In this document: piece after piece, positions 1 through 6,848 of the stretch
Layout of the letters: every line of letters begins with the position of its first letter
Position numbering within the stretch: the stretch's first letter is position 1
Source of the DNA: CAYOBW01 sp964402115
GTDB taxonomy: Bacteria; Verrucomicrobiota; Kiritimatiellia; UBA8416; CAYOBW01
Direction of reading: 5' to 3'
Assembly (NCBI GenBank): GCA_964402115.1
Contig: CAYOBW010000170.1
Span: forward strand, 1-15,242
Length of the DNA stretch: 15,242 nucleotides
Made by a program: the position numbers and the translations under genes
Notes under the pieces: model-generated
The model's database searches: none
What the model saw: only the letters and a program-made list of their open reading frames with translations
What the model was told of the DNA's origin: nothing

Positions 1-272
1 CCACATCATCAGGTTCACGGGCTATTCGAGCCATCCAAGAGCGTTCGTGCACCCGAACCTGACTTGCACAGATACCCCGGTACAAGCGATCTTGCCTGCT
101 GCAAAACCGTATTCTGTGATGCTATCGCATTATTGAATAGAAGGGCGAACGTCCTCATGAGCCGTGCGCGCTGCGGGTGCGCGTGCAGCGCAAGGAGCAA
201 CGCCGCTCCGCGGATTGCTCGTGCAAGTCCCGGCTTGTTGGCGGGCGGACTTCGGGCTATGCTCCCGTTGAC

Positions 273-1409
273 ATGGCATCGAGCGTGAAAACGGCGGCGG
301 CGGCGAAAGCGTCGTCCTCCCGGGCCTGCCGCGACGAACGCCCCGGTTCGAAAAGCGAGCTGCGGGAGAAGGAACGCGCATACCGCGCCCTCTTCAACAC
401 CTGCCCAGACGGCATCGTGGTCGCCTCGATCGACGGCACGATCCTCGAAGCCAACCAGGCGTTGCTCGATCTGCTGGGGTACTCGTCCGCTGACTTGCTG
501 CACCGCTCGTACCGCGACATTACGCCCGCGAAGTATCATAAGCAGGAAGAGGCGCGGTTCTCCGCATTCGTCGCGGGGGGTCGGGCCGTCGGCGCATACG
601 AGAAGGAATACGTGCGCAAGGACGGCAGCCTGGTGCCAGTGGCGTTGACGATCTGGACCATCCGCGACGACGCCGGTCGCACCGTACGGTTTGGCGGCTT
701 CGTGCGCGATATCACGGACCGCAAACGCCTGGAGCAGGAACTGCTGCAGGTGCGCGATCTGGAGCAGCGGCGCATCGGCCAGGATCTGCACGATACGCTG
801 GGGCAGGAGTTGGTCGGCATCAGCTACGCGGCGCAATCATTGGCCCGCCAGATGAGCGACACGGGACACCCGGCAACGGAGCGGGCCGAACACCTCGTCC
901 GCTTGCTGCAGGACGCGCAGGCGCAGGCGCGGCGCATTGCGCATGGCCTGGCGGTGGTGGACCCAGCTGAAACAGGTTTGGCGGTTGCCCTCGAGCGGCT
1001 CGCCGCGGACACGGAGGCCCTTTACCATGTGCGCTGCAAGATACACCTCGCCCGGCACGTCAGGGTGCGTGACAACCTTGTGGCGACGAACCTCTTCTGC
1101 ATCGCGAAGGAGGCTGCCGGCAACGCCGTGCGGCACGGGCGGGCGACGCAGATCGAGATTCACCTGCGCCTCGCACGCCAACGCGGCACGCTCATGATCA
1201 AGGACAACGGCTGCGGCATGCCGCCGGCTCGGCCGGAAGCGTCACGCGGCATGGGCCTGCGGATCATGCGCTTCCGTGCCGATATGCTCGGAGGCGTGTT
1301 GTGCATCGAACCCCGCCGGCCCTCGGGAACGAGCGTGATCTGCCGGTTCGTTGACGGCAAGGCAGGGCCGTCGGCCGCGGGTGCCAACCCGTGGATCCCG
1401 CCTTGCTGA
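273..1409 (+). CDS. PAS-domain sensor histidine kinase (HisKA_3 type)
   Basis: Predicted cytosolic sensor kinase that autophosphorylates on His and passes the phosphate to a NarL/LuxR-type response regulator. From the ATG at 273 it has 378 aa. A PAS domain covers about 33-150 (GYSSADL near 70, ending FVRDITDRK). The HisKA_3 dimerisation helix holds the motif RRIGQDLHDTLGQ, with His173 as phospho-acceptor. The ATPase domain shows the N box AKEAAGNAVRHG (278-289), G1 DNGCGM (311-316) and G2 RGMGLR (325-330). No membrane segment is visible, so the signal is probably cytosolic and sensed by the PAS domain. The frame is open back to a GTG at 177, but residues before 273 are not conserved-looking and neither start has a clear Shine-Dalgarno. 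No response regulator is encoded nearby, so the kinase is an orphan here. The family assignment is firm; ligand and target are unknown. Confidence 0.9.
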   Translation: MASSVKTAAAAKASSSRACRDERPGSKSELREKERAYRALFNTCPDGIVVASIDGTILEANQALLDLLGYSSADLLHRSYRDITPAKYHKQEEARFSAFVAGGRAVGAYEKEYVRKDGSLVPVALTIWTIRDDAGRTVRFGGFVRDITDRKRLEQELLQVRDLEQRRIGQDLHDTLGQELVGISYAAQSLARQMSDTGHPATERAEHLVRLLQDAQAQARRIAHGLAVVDPAETGLAVALERLAADTEALYHVRCKIHLARHVRVRDNLVATNLFCIAKEAAGNAVRHGRATQIEIHLRLARQRGTLMIKDNGCGMPPARPEASRGMGLRIMRFRADMLGGVLCIEPRRPSGTSVICRFVDGKAGPSAAGANPWIPPC

Positions 1410-1589
1410 CAGGTGGAAGATGGCGCCGGACTGAAGCCACGGGAAGGGCCGTCCGCCGCGGGAGCGCGCAGTCACGGCCTCGTTTGCCAAGCCAGACCCT
1501 GACGAGGGCTGCGGCAACGCCTCACCGGATCTTGACAGCCGTGGGTCAACCCGTGGGACGCGCACAACTGGAAGGCCGTGGTTGCCGGC

Positions 1590-1625
1590 CCCTCACCCCG
1601 ACCCTCAGCCCCGCCGGGGAGAGGG
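1590..1625. repeat. Dispersed CCCTCACCCC...GGGGAGAGGG palindromic element
   Basis: The stretch carries CCCCTCACCCCGACCCTC followed by GCCCCG and then CCGGGGAGAGGG, which form an imperfect hairpin at about 1602-1625. Read as protein it gives PLTPTLSPAGER, a peptide I recall as a recurrent artefact in hypothetical proteins from many genomes because the nucleotide element is dispersed between genes. Only one copy lies in this window, so its repeated nature is from memory and not shown here. Confidence 0.55.
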
Positions 1626-1687
1626 CGGAGCACATGCCGTCAGCGGGGCTGAGAACGGGACGCCGTGCCCGGGTTGATGTTGCCGTG

Positions 1688-1710
1688 AAAACACCCGCAT
1701 CCGCCGGTGT
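1688..1710 (-). terminator. Weak intrinsic terminator candidate for the GxGYxYP gene
   Basis: On the minus strand ACACC (1710-1706) pairs with GGTGT (1695-1691). Two further inner base pairs follow one mismatch, the loop is GGAT, and a short T run follows. It lies about 112 nt after the stop codon at 1822. The stem is short, so this is only a candidate. Confidence 0.25.
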
Positions 1711-1821
1711 CGATTAGCGAAGCATGATCTCCGAAGGTCCAAGGTTGGTGTCCCGTCCGGCTCGCTTTCCTTTGACAGTCTGCACGCAACGATCATTGGG
1801 ACGTCGACGAGAGGCTGTTTC

Positions 1822-4704
1822 TCATGGTTGTCTGACGGACTCCTTGCGGTAGCAGAGGGTCACGCGGCGCACGTACAGCGCGTCACCCCACGTTTCAACG
1901 GGATCGACAGCCAGCGCGATCTCCTTCACGCCCTGCCACTTTGTGGCCTGCTGCAGGTCGATCTGCACGAAGCCGATGCCGCCCTTGTCGGGGTGCAGCC
2001 AGCGCACGTCGCCACCGCTGAGCAACCGCGCCGCGTACTGGCCGGTGAACCGCGCAGCCACCTCCCACTCCAGCACGGGCTGGCGGTCGAGATCCACCCG
2101 GCCGAGCGCGAGCAACGCCTGGCCGTGTGGCACGCTGATCCTGGGCCCCGTCCTGATCTCGCTCCACATCTTCTCGGAGGTGATGGGCTGCGGCGGCGAC
2201 AGACGCAGCAGGCCGCTTTCCATCGACGCCGCCACGCCGTTCGTGCTGACCCAGTCGGCGGGCGTTTGGCCGTCGGTGATCGTGCGGCCTTCCGGACAGC
2301 AGGTTACACGCACGGTGCGCGGGCAGGTCATGCGGCTGTCGGTGAAGACCAGCTCAGCGTCGGCCGGCAGCGCGCAGGGCGGCGGCGTGAACACAATGCG
2401 CCGGCGCGCGCTGCCTGCCTGCGGCGTGGGGCCGTACGGCCACGCGGCCGCGTCGGCCTTCCAGCCCTCCGGCAGCGCCCACGTGACGCGCCCCGCCTCT
2501 CCCTGTCCGCCGTCCGCGTTGCGCACCTCGCACGTCACGCCGAACGGCTGGCCGCCTGCGGCCTGCGTGCCGTCAGGCGCGACGGTGAATCCGCCGGCCT
2601 CGCGTGCGAGCCGCTCGAAGTCGGGCATGCCGACCACCTCGAAGCGGTCGGCGGGCAAGCGGTCGCGCACCGCGGCGAGGACCGAAACGGGCACGCGAAT
2701 GTTGACCGAGATGAAGAAGGGCGGGTCGTTCTTGGCGGCCACGCGCTGGATGCGGCTGACCAGGTCGCTGACCGGATCCTCGCGGTTCAGCGAGCATCCC
2801 AGCCCGGGCCACAGGCACCAGGTCTGATCGCCTTTGGTGTTGTCGCCGAAAATCGCCGGCGTGCCGTCGTCCAGCCAGCGGTTCTCCGCGGCGCCGCCGC
2901 CCGGCCACGGCAGGAGGAGGCGGACGGGCGAACTCGGGCCCGGGTCCGTGAAGGGCGGCACGACGCGGTGGATCAGGCCGGGCGCGTAGTCCCAGAAGTC
3001 GACGGCCATGGAGAGTCCCGCCTTCTGCATGTCACTCCGCGTCTGATTGGCGAACGCGAGGAGGTTGCCGCCGCTCGCGTAGACCGAGGGGCAGGCGTAG
3101 CCCGAGCCGCTCGGCCCGGCGCAGAACGAGTCCGCGGGCGTCGCCTCGGTGGCGAACATCTCCAGGAGCGCGGGCGCCATATTCACCAGGTTGGGGTTGG
3201 TTCCCCACGTGACGGGCACACGGCCGCGCGCGGGGTCCCGCCACGCGCCGTGCTGATAGCCGGCGACGATGCCGATGGCGTCGCCGGAGGACATGAGGAA
3301 GTTGACGTAGTACTTGCCGCGCACCGGCCCGCGCACGTGCCCGGCGCGCGGGTGGCTGAGCGGGCCGCCGGGCGGCACGCCGCGCCAGAAAGAGAGGTTG
3401 GCCGCGCCAGCGGTGATCTCGCGCTTGCCGAGGAACGAGACCTTGTGGATCCAGAACGACTCGTCGCCGCCCCACCCCAGCACCTCGGCCATGGGCGAGA
3501 GGTGCCGCATCACCTCGTCGAAGAACGGGTACGGCTCGTGATAGAGTTTGCGGCTCTGGTAGAAGATGAAGGCCTGGCGCGCCACCGCGTAATCGAGCGT
3601 GCGCAGGTTGCCCCACCAGGGCTGGGCGTGGAAGGTGACGTCCTTGCTGCACTGAGGGAGCAACTCCTTGAGCGCCCATTCGCAGGCCGCCGTCTCGTTC
3701 GTGCCGAAGCGGCCGCGCAGATCTTCGACGACCGGAAGGCCTTTGAACCCGTCCTGCTTCTCCGGCTCTCGCCGGGGAACATGGCCCTGCGCGTCCAGGA
3801 AGCGAATGCGCCGCACGGTGACGCGGGTGTTCTGGTCCAGCGCGCAAAGCCGCAGCTCCGCATGTCCTGCAGGCGGGTCGAACAGCTCGTCCTTGCGCAG
3901 GTCGAAGCGGTGGACGCCCGCCTTGTCGAGCGGCCCTGCGATGCGCAGCCCCTCCATGTTGGCTTCGCGGCGGGAGCCCATCTTGATCACCACGCCCCAC
4001 GGCCCCGTTGTCTCGTCGACCGTCACTTCCAGCGTAGGCGTGGCGTTCACGTTCAAATCCACCCAGCGGGACTGGTAGCACCCGTAGGCTGCAGCGCGCT
4101 CGCCCATCTTGTCGCGGGGATGGATCGTCAGCCCTTTCTCGGACCGGTCCGCGACCGCGAACATCTCGCCCCATCCGCCCTTGTCCATGTCGTCCTGCGC
4201 CCACGCCAGCCGGCCGGCCAGCAGGGGCGTCTCGCCCTTGAGCACCTCTGGCGTCACCGGCAGCAGGTCGCGCAGCCCCGCCATCGTGATGGCGATGTGG
4301 CCGTAGAAGCCGTACTTCCCCCAGTTCCAGCCGCCCTCAGGGATGTCGTACTCCACCAGCCCCTTGATCAGTCCCAGGCGGGCGAAGTGCTGCACTGCCG
4401 CGCCCAGCCCGTCGAGCGGCGCGAAGGTGTAGCCCTTCTTTGCGGACAGGTATTCGGCGTGCAGCCGGTCGGCCGTCGACCACTCGCAGTGCGTCAGGTA
4501 GAAGAGGCGCGGCCGGTCGCGGTTGACGATGCCCTGAAGCGCCGTGGCGAGATAGATCTCCTTGGTATCGTGAATGCCGCCCAGGTCCACGATCCAGGCC
4601 TGCCTCGACGCAGCGTCCGGCGCGGTCGCCGCGCAAACAGGGCAAGCGGCGAAGGCAAGAAGCCCGGCGGCTGCTGCGACGAGGATGGGCTGAAGGGCGT
4701 TCAT
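1822..4704 (-). CDS. Exported GxGYxYP-family putative glycoside hydrolase
   Basis: 960-aa exported protein of the GxGYxYP family, annotated in Pfam as putative glycoside hydrolases; to my knowledge no substrate is established. Residues 1-27 form a signal peptide (hydrophobic VAAAAGLLAFAAC, likely cut near VCA-ATA). The N-terminal domain begins with WIVDLGGIHDTKEIYLATAL, typical of the family. The C-terminal family domain contains GWGGDES near 410 and the signature as GSGYACP near 531-537, a variant of GxGYxYP. Residues about 705-805 resemble a NEW3-like beta domain. Two segments, about 211-305 and 869-951, look like related beta-sandwich modules, each ending VRR(I/V). I chose the ATG at 4704 because it opens directly on the signal peptide; a TTG at 4719 is in frame but less likely. 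It stands alone, with no sugar transporter or regulator adjacent. Confidence 0.85.
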   Translation of the reverse strand: MNALQPILVAAAAGLLAFAACPVCAATAPDAASRQAWIVDLGGIHDTKEIYLATALQGIVNRDRPRLFYLTHCEWSTADRLHAEYLSAKKGYTFAPLDGLGAAVQHFARLGLIKGLVEYDIPEGGWNWGKYGFYGHIAITMAGLRDLLPVTPEVLKGETPLLAGRLAWAQDDMDKGGWGEMFAVADRSEKGLTIHPRDKMGERAAAYGCYQSRWVDLNVNATPTLEVTVDETTGPWGVVIKMGSRREANMEGLRIAGPLDKAGVHRFDLRKDELFDPPAGHAELRLCALDQNTRVTVRRIRFLDAQGHVPRREPEKQDGFKGLPVVEDLRGRFGTNETAACEWALKELLPQCSKDVTFHAQPWWGNLRTLDYAVARQAFIFYQSRKLYHEPYPFFDEVMRHLSPMAEVLGWGGDESFWIHKVSFLGKREITAGAANLSFWRGVPPGGPLSHPRAGHVRGPVRGKYYVNFLMSSGDAIGIVAGYQHGAWRDPARGRVPVTWGTNPNLVNMAPALLEMFATEATPADSFCAGPSGSGYACPSVYASGGNLLAFANQTRSDMQKAGLSMAVDFWDYAPGLIHRVVPPFTDPGPSSPVRLLLPWPGGGAAENRWLDDGTPAIFGDNTKGDQTWCLWPGLGCSLNREDPVSDLVSRIQRVAAKNDPPFFISVNIRVPVSVLAAVRDRLPADRFEVVGMPDFERLAREAGGFTVAPDGTQAAGGQPFGVTCEVRNADGGQGEAGRVTWALPEGWKADAAAWPYGPTPQAGSARRRIVFTPPPCALPADAELVFTDSRMTCPRTVRVTCCPEGRTITDGQTPADWVSTNGVAASMESGLLRLSPPQPITSEKMWSEIRTGPRISVPHGQALLALGRVDLDRQPVLEWEVAARFTGQYAARLLSGGDVRWLHPDKGGIGFVQIDLQQATKWQGVKEIALAVDPVETWGDALYVRRVTLCYRKESVRQP

Positions 4705-4746
4705 GCGTGGCTCACTCAAGGTTCACGTGGCGCGTATGGGCGCCGT

Positions 4747-4772
4747 CAGATTATCTGCACATTCTTCCGGAA
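4747..4772 (-). promoter_or_regulatory. Possible promoter/operator of the GxGYxYP gene
   Basis: On the minus strand a GATAAT -10-like hexamer (4755-4750) lies about 45 nt before the ATG at 4704. It sits inside an 11-bp palindrome, CAGATTATCTG (4747-4757), and an 8-bp palindrome TTCCGGAA (4765-4772) lies just upstream. The best -35 (TTCCCT, 18-bp spacing) matches poorly, so control by an activator or another sigma factor is possible. This is inference from sequence pattern only. Confidence 0.3.
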
Positions 4773-4852
4773 AAGGGAAGCGCTCACGACATGCTCTTTG
4801 CAGAGGCCACTCAACGGCGGCAAGGATCTCGTCCGGCACAGCCGACCCGGTA

Positions 4853-4918
4853 ACTGGGAGCGGGGGCGTCCCGCCCCCGGCCTTCGCGTTGCGGGGGCGG
4901 GACGCCCCCGCTCCCAGT
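4853..4918. repeat. REP-like 27-bp perfect inverted repeat
   Basis: Left arm 4853-4879 begins ACTGGGAGCGGGGGCG and right arm 4892-4918 is its exact reverse complement, ending CGCTCCCAGT. The 12-nt loop is GCCTTCGCGTTG. A 27-bp perfect, nearly all-GC stem between two genes of the same strand is typical of REP/BIME-type dispersed palindromes, and might stop transcription or protect an mRNA 3' end. I recall the translated form (GAGRPRSQ, SLGAGASRPR) recurring in hypothetical proteins of PVC bacteria, but only one copy is present here. Confidence 0.75.
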
Positions 4919-5142
4919 GAAGGTGCCACAAATCACCTGACACTACTCCGTCGTTGATGAAACAACTCGCCCATGTATCGAGGGGTGCCGGCACGGAGTC
5001 CTTGATTTTCTCGATTCCGTCGCCAAGAGTTGTCAATTTGCTGTTCACCGTCGCGTTGCAGCGAGCGGATTGGCGAGTTCGACGGGTTGCGAGGATTGCC
5101 TTCATGGGGTCCGCATCCCCGGATATGGGTGCATCTCGTCTT

Positions 5143-5295
5143 TCAGCGGTCTTTCAGCGAGCACTTCTCTTCAAGCTGCGCCTTGATTCGTTGGAGCCTG
5201 TCTGCGACACTCGTGCCATCCAGGCCTCCCTCCTCCTCCCCCCCAAGGACACACACCAGAATGGAACAGGCGCTTGCACGCATCGTTGTTCTCAT
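5143..5295 (-). CDS. Small unrecognised protein (50 aa), overlaps the upstream stop
   Basis: I do not recognise this protein. The ATG at 5295-5293 overlaps the TGA of the 128-aa gene (5294-5292) as ATGA, with AGGTG seven nucleotides upstream, a standard arrangement for coupled translation. The product starts MRTTMRASACSILVCVLGG, which looks like a short signal or membrane segment. A Glu/Gly stretch follows, then an amphipathic charged helix (ADRLQRIKAQLEEK), and it ends SLKDR. A run of seven C on the plus strand (5238-5244) lies right after the hydrophobic part. The gene may therefore be a frameshifted remnant of something longer, or the run may be a slippage site. The overlap and the protein-like C-terminus argue for real or recently real coding. 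Confidence 0.5.
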   Translation of the reverse strand: MRTTMRASACSILVCVLGGEEEGGLDGTSVADRLQRIKAQLEEKCSLKDR

Positions 5296-5678
5296 GGCTT
5301 CACCTGCGGTGTGAGAGCGCCGGGGTAGTCTGGCGCCAACCGTCGCCTAAGATCATCCGAGGTCGCCCAGACGCAGTCAGCACCAACGTGAACCAGGACA
5401 ACTGAGTTGTTCGTACCGACCTCAATTCTGACCTGTGTCAGCACTTGCGAACACATCGCTGGTTCCACCAAGAACGGTGCAAGTTCCTCGATGCGTCGAG
5501 GAGTCCTTCGCTGTTGGTACTCCATCGCACGGGCTGCGTGCACCGCGATCGTCAAGATCTTACCACTCCCCGTTTCGCCGTTCGTGCCGTACCCTGTATT
5601 GCCAACATACCACAATGGGACAAGCCATGCCGCGGAGACTGCGATGAGCAGGCCAATGGAGGTGTTCCTACCGCGCAT
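5292..5678 (-). CDS. Unrecognised single-pass membrane/secreted protein, 128 aa
   Basis: Hypothetical protein of 128 aa. Residues about 7-26 (IGLLIAVSAAWLVPLWYVGN) form one N-terminal membrane anchor or uncleaved signal. The remainder is probably outside the cytoplasmic membrane. The segment RRTPRRIEELAPFL (about 57-70) has the look of the 'grow-P-xx-LEEL-xP-yl' helix found in pseudopilin-like and other small exported proteins of PVC bacteria; that is a resemblance, not an assignment. The start at 5678 is preferred because GAGG lies eight nucleotides upstream on the minus strand and the membrane segment follows at once. An upstream in-frame start at 5726 would add 16 residues. It forms a two-gene unit with the overlapping 50-aa gene. 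Confidence 0.6.
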   Translation of the reverse strand: MRGRNTSIGLLIAVSAAWLVPLWYVGNTGYGTNGETGSGKILTIAVHAARAMEYQQRRTPRRIEELAPFLVEPAMCSQVLTQVRIEVGTNNSVVLVHVGADCVWATSDDLRRRLAPDYPGALTPQVKP

Positions 5679-5709
5679 GTGAAGCGCCTCGCAAGTTGTG
5701 AACAGACGG

Positions 5710-5835
5710 TCACCGCGCGTCCGCATGCAGCGGCACTAGTTCACCGTCGCCATCAAGTCGCAGGAGACCGTCCATAATGTCGAGCGTCGCCGCCGCCAGT
5801 TGCCGGCCTTGTCGAATGCCGCTCGCCGGCGGGAG
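5710..5835 (-). pseudogene. Possible 3' remnant of a decayed gene
   Basis: The last 40 or so codons of this minus frame read as plausible protein (GRQLAAATLDIMDGLLRLDGD, then ELVPLHADAR and TGA at 5710). Further upstream the frame runs into repeat-derived sequence with no credible start or ribosome binding site. The stop is 31 nt before the ATG of the 128-aa gene, consistent with a former operon neighbour. The upstream boundary given is arbitrary. I cannot name the family. Confidence 0.2.
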
Positions 5836-6096
5836 ATCGGGGCAGGGCACTTCGCGTTCCGGCGGCTTGGAGGACGCCAGGCGAGTCTTGCTGCAGACCG
5901 GCGGGCAGTGCGTGTGCGCATGCGAAGCACCCTTCGAAACGAGGAGCTTGCGACGATCCGATACGGATACGGGGCAACTATCCCGCGGCATTCTTGAGCC
6001 GTCAAGTTGTAATTGGGGTTCTCCTCCGTGCTTGCGTGCCTCCAGCGCAGCGGGTGGCGGGCACTCAATGCGAAACACCCGAGTCGCGGGGCAGTA

Positions 6097-6113
6097 ACGG
6101 CGGGGACCGCCGT
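6097..6113. repeat. Perfect 7-bp hairpin ACGGCGG-GGA-CCGCCGT
   Basis: ACGGCGG (6097-6103) and CCGCCGT (6107-6113) are exact reverse complements around the loop GGA. It opens the cluster of hairpins and runs between 6097 and 6212 and may be part of a dispersed intergenic element. Confidence 0.4.
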
Positions 6114-6194
6114 CTCCAGACCTGCGGTCCAGCGTGCCGCCATCCCTCCACCTCCCACCCTCAACCCTCCACCATCCCGCCGGGGGGGGGCACC

Positions 6195-6212
6195 GGAACG
6201 CCAAAGCGTTCC
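6195..6212. repeat. Perfect 7-bp hairpin GGAACGC-CAAA-GCGTTCC
   Basis: GGAACGC (6195-6201) pairs exactly with GCGTTCC (6206-6212) across CAAA. It follows a C/T-rich tract and a run of nine G. It resembles the small palindromes scattered between genes in PVC genomes; only one copy is here. Confidence 0.45.
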
Positions 6213-6360
6213 GCTCCGGGGCACGGCCGAAGTCGGATCGGGCGAGCCGGGCATCGAGCATCGAGAATAGACACCGTCAGGTCTTGATTTCCCCAAACCC
6301 CTGTACGATCATCGCGCTGCCTTGGCGACGTTGTGCGGCCGCCTTAATGTATCGGCGACC

Positions 6361-6388
6361 CTGCAAAAGACAAGTGGTCATATAGAAT
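6361..6388 (+). promoter_or_regulatory. Weak promoter candidate for the LysM gene
   Basis: TAGAAT (6383-6388), inside an AT-rich patch, could be a -10 box, with CTGCAA (6361-6366) 16 bp upstream as a poor -35. It lies about 90 nt before the LysM start. Support is only the local AT enrichment and spacing. Confidence 0.25.
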
Positions 6389-6479
6389 AGTCCGGCAGCC
6401 TAAGTCGGAAATGAAGGAGGTCTTTTCTCCGTCCGTAGGTACGAATGGCTTGCGTGGAATCAAGGCGAAGGAGACTCAC

Positions 6480-6740
6480 ATGTTCCTGATTCGCAGGCGT
6501 GACGTCGTAGCAGCGCACATTACAATCCACGCACGCTGGAATAGTTTCAGGCTCGACTTGAGTTCAGTCAGAATCCTCTCACACCTGCCTATTGTCTACG
6601 TCGTCAGATACGGCGACACTCTTGGTGGCGTCGCCAAGATGTACGGAGTAAGCCAAGCGCGTATCAAGCAGGCAAACAACCTGAACGGGGAAATGCTGGA
6701 AGTCGGACGCATGCTGGCAATTCCCTTGGATAAGCAATAG
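6480..6740 (+). CDS. Small LysM-domain protein, 86 aa
   Basis: A single LysM module fills residues 40-83: YVVRYGDTLGGVAKMYGVS, then QARIKQANNL and a VGRMLAIP ending. LysM binds the N-acetylglucosamine backbone of peptidoglycan. The ATG at 6480 has AAGGAG seven nucleotides before it, a strong ribosome binding site, so I prefer it to the in-frame ATG at 6411. The first 39 residues carry no signal peptide or lipobox, which is odd for a cell-wall-binding module. The protein could be cytosolic, exported another way, or the surviving tail of a larger protein. No hydrolase or other enzymatic domain is attached. It converges on the DUF4143 ATPase gene. Confidence 0.75.
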   Translation: MFLIRRRDVVAAHITIHARWNSFRLDLSSVRILSHLPIVYVVRYGDTLGGVAKMYGVSQARIKQANNLNGEMLEVGRMLAIPLDKQ

Positions 6741-6833
6741 AACTGCAAGACAAGCGCAGCCAGACTACGCGAGTCCTCCCCACGCGCCGGGAAGCCCCCG
6801 CGCGATCGTCCGCCGGCTTATGCCGAGCAGGCG

Positions 6834-6848
6834 CTGGCCGCCGGCCAG
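6834..6848 (-). terminator. Hairpin abutting the ATPase stop codon
   Basis: CTGGCC (6834-6839) and GGCCAG (6843-6848) form a 6-bp stem directly after the TAA of the ATPase gene on the minus strand. No T run follows, so termination is only a possibility. Confidence 0.25.

Larger units (their letters stand above)
1410..1821. other. Convergent intergenic region, 412 bp, no gene seen
   Basis: Spacer between the ends of the convergent kinase and GxGYxYP genes. A plus-strand frame stays open through much of it (1391-1717), but its translation is low-complexity and includes the PLTPTLSP peptide that comes from a dispersed nucleotide repeat, so I do not call a gene. It contains that repeat (1590-1625) and a weak terminator candidate for the minus-strand gene (1688-1710). 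Confidence 0.6.
4705..5142. other. Intergenic region, 438 bp
   Basis: Between the 50-aa minus-strand ORF and the GxGYxYP gene. It holds the REP-like palindrome and the candidate promoter. Open frames crossing the palindrome on both strands (for example a 119-codon minus frame ending at 4746) get their length from the repeat and are not called. Part of 4950-5142 may be decayed coding sequence continuing from the small gene upstream, but no frame looks intact. Confidence 0.5.
5679..6479. other. 801-bp region without a confident gene; hairpin/repeat mosaic
   Basis: Frames are open on both strands but no frame looks consistently protein-like. The exception is the very end of a minus frame stopping at 5710 (ATLDIMDGLLRLDGDGELVP), which looks like a decayed gene tail just upstream of the 128-aa gene. 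From about 6000 to 6215 the sequence is a patchwork. It has a 7-bp hairpin at 6097-6113, a 4-bp one at 6119-6129, a C/T-rich tract with a 9-mer direct repeat CCCTCCACC (6144-6152, 6165-6173), a G9 run (6182-6190) and another hairpin at 6195-6212. The AT-rich end (6361-6410) probably holds the LysM gene promoter. Confidence 0.5.

Noticed and set aside
15..836. 273-codon minus frame opposite the histidine kinase
   Set aside because: No domain is visible, and the plus strand encodes a clear PAS and HisKA_3 protein here.
1391..1717. 108-codon plus frame after the kinase
   Set aside because: Contains the repeat-derived PLTPTLSP peptide, has no ribosome binding site and has a low-complexity composition.
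1828..4920. 1030-codon plus-strand frame opposite the GxGYxYP gene
   Set aside because: It is antisense to a recognised family with a signal peptide and signature motif, and ends inside the REP-like palindrome.
6445..6489. 14-codon leader peptide (MACVESRRRRLTCS) before and into the LysM start, with AAGGAGGT at 6414-6421
   Set aside because: The AAGGAGGT is 23 nt from this ATG, too far to serve it, and the overlap is explained by chance.
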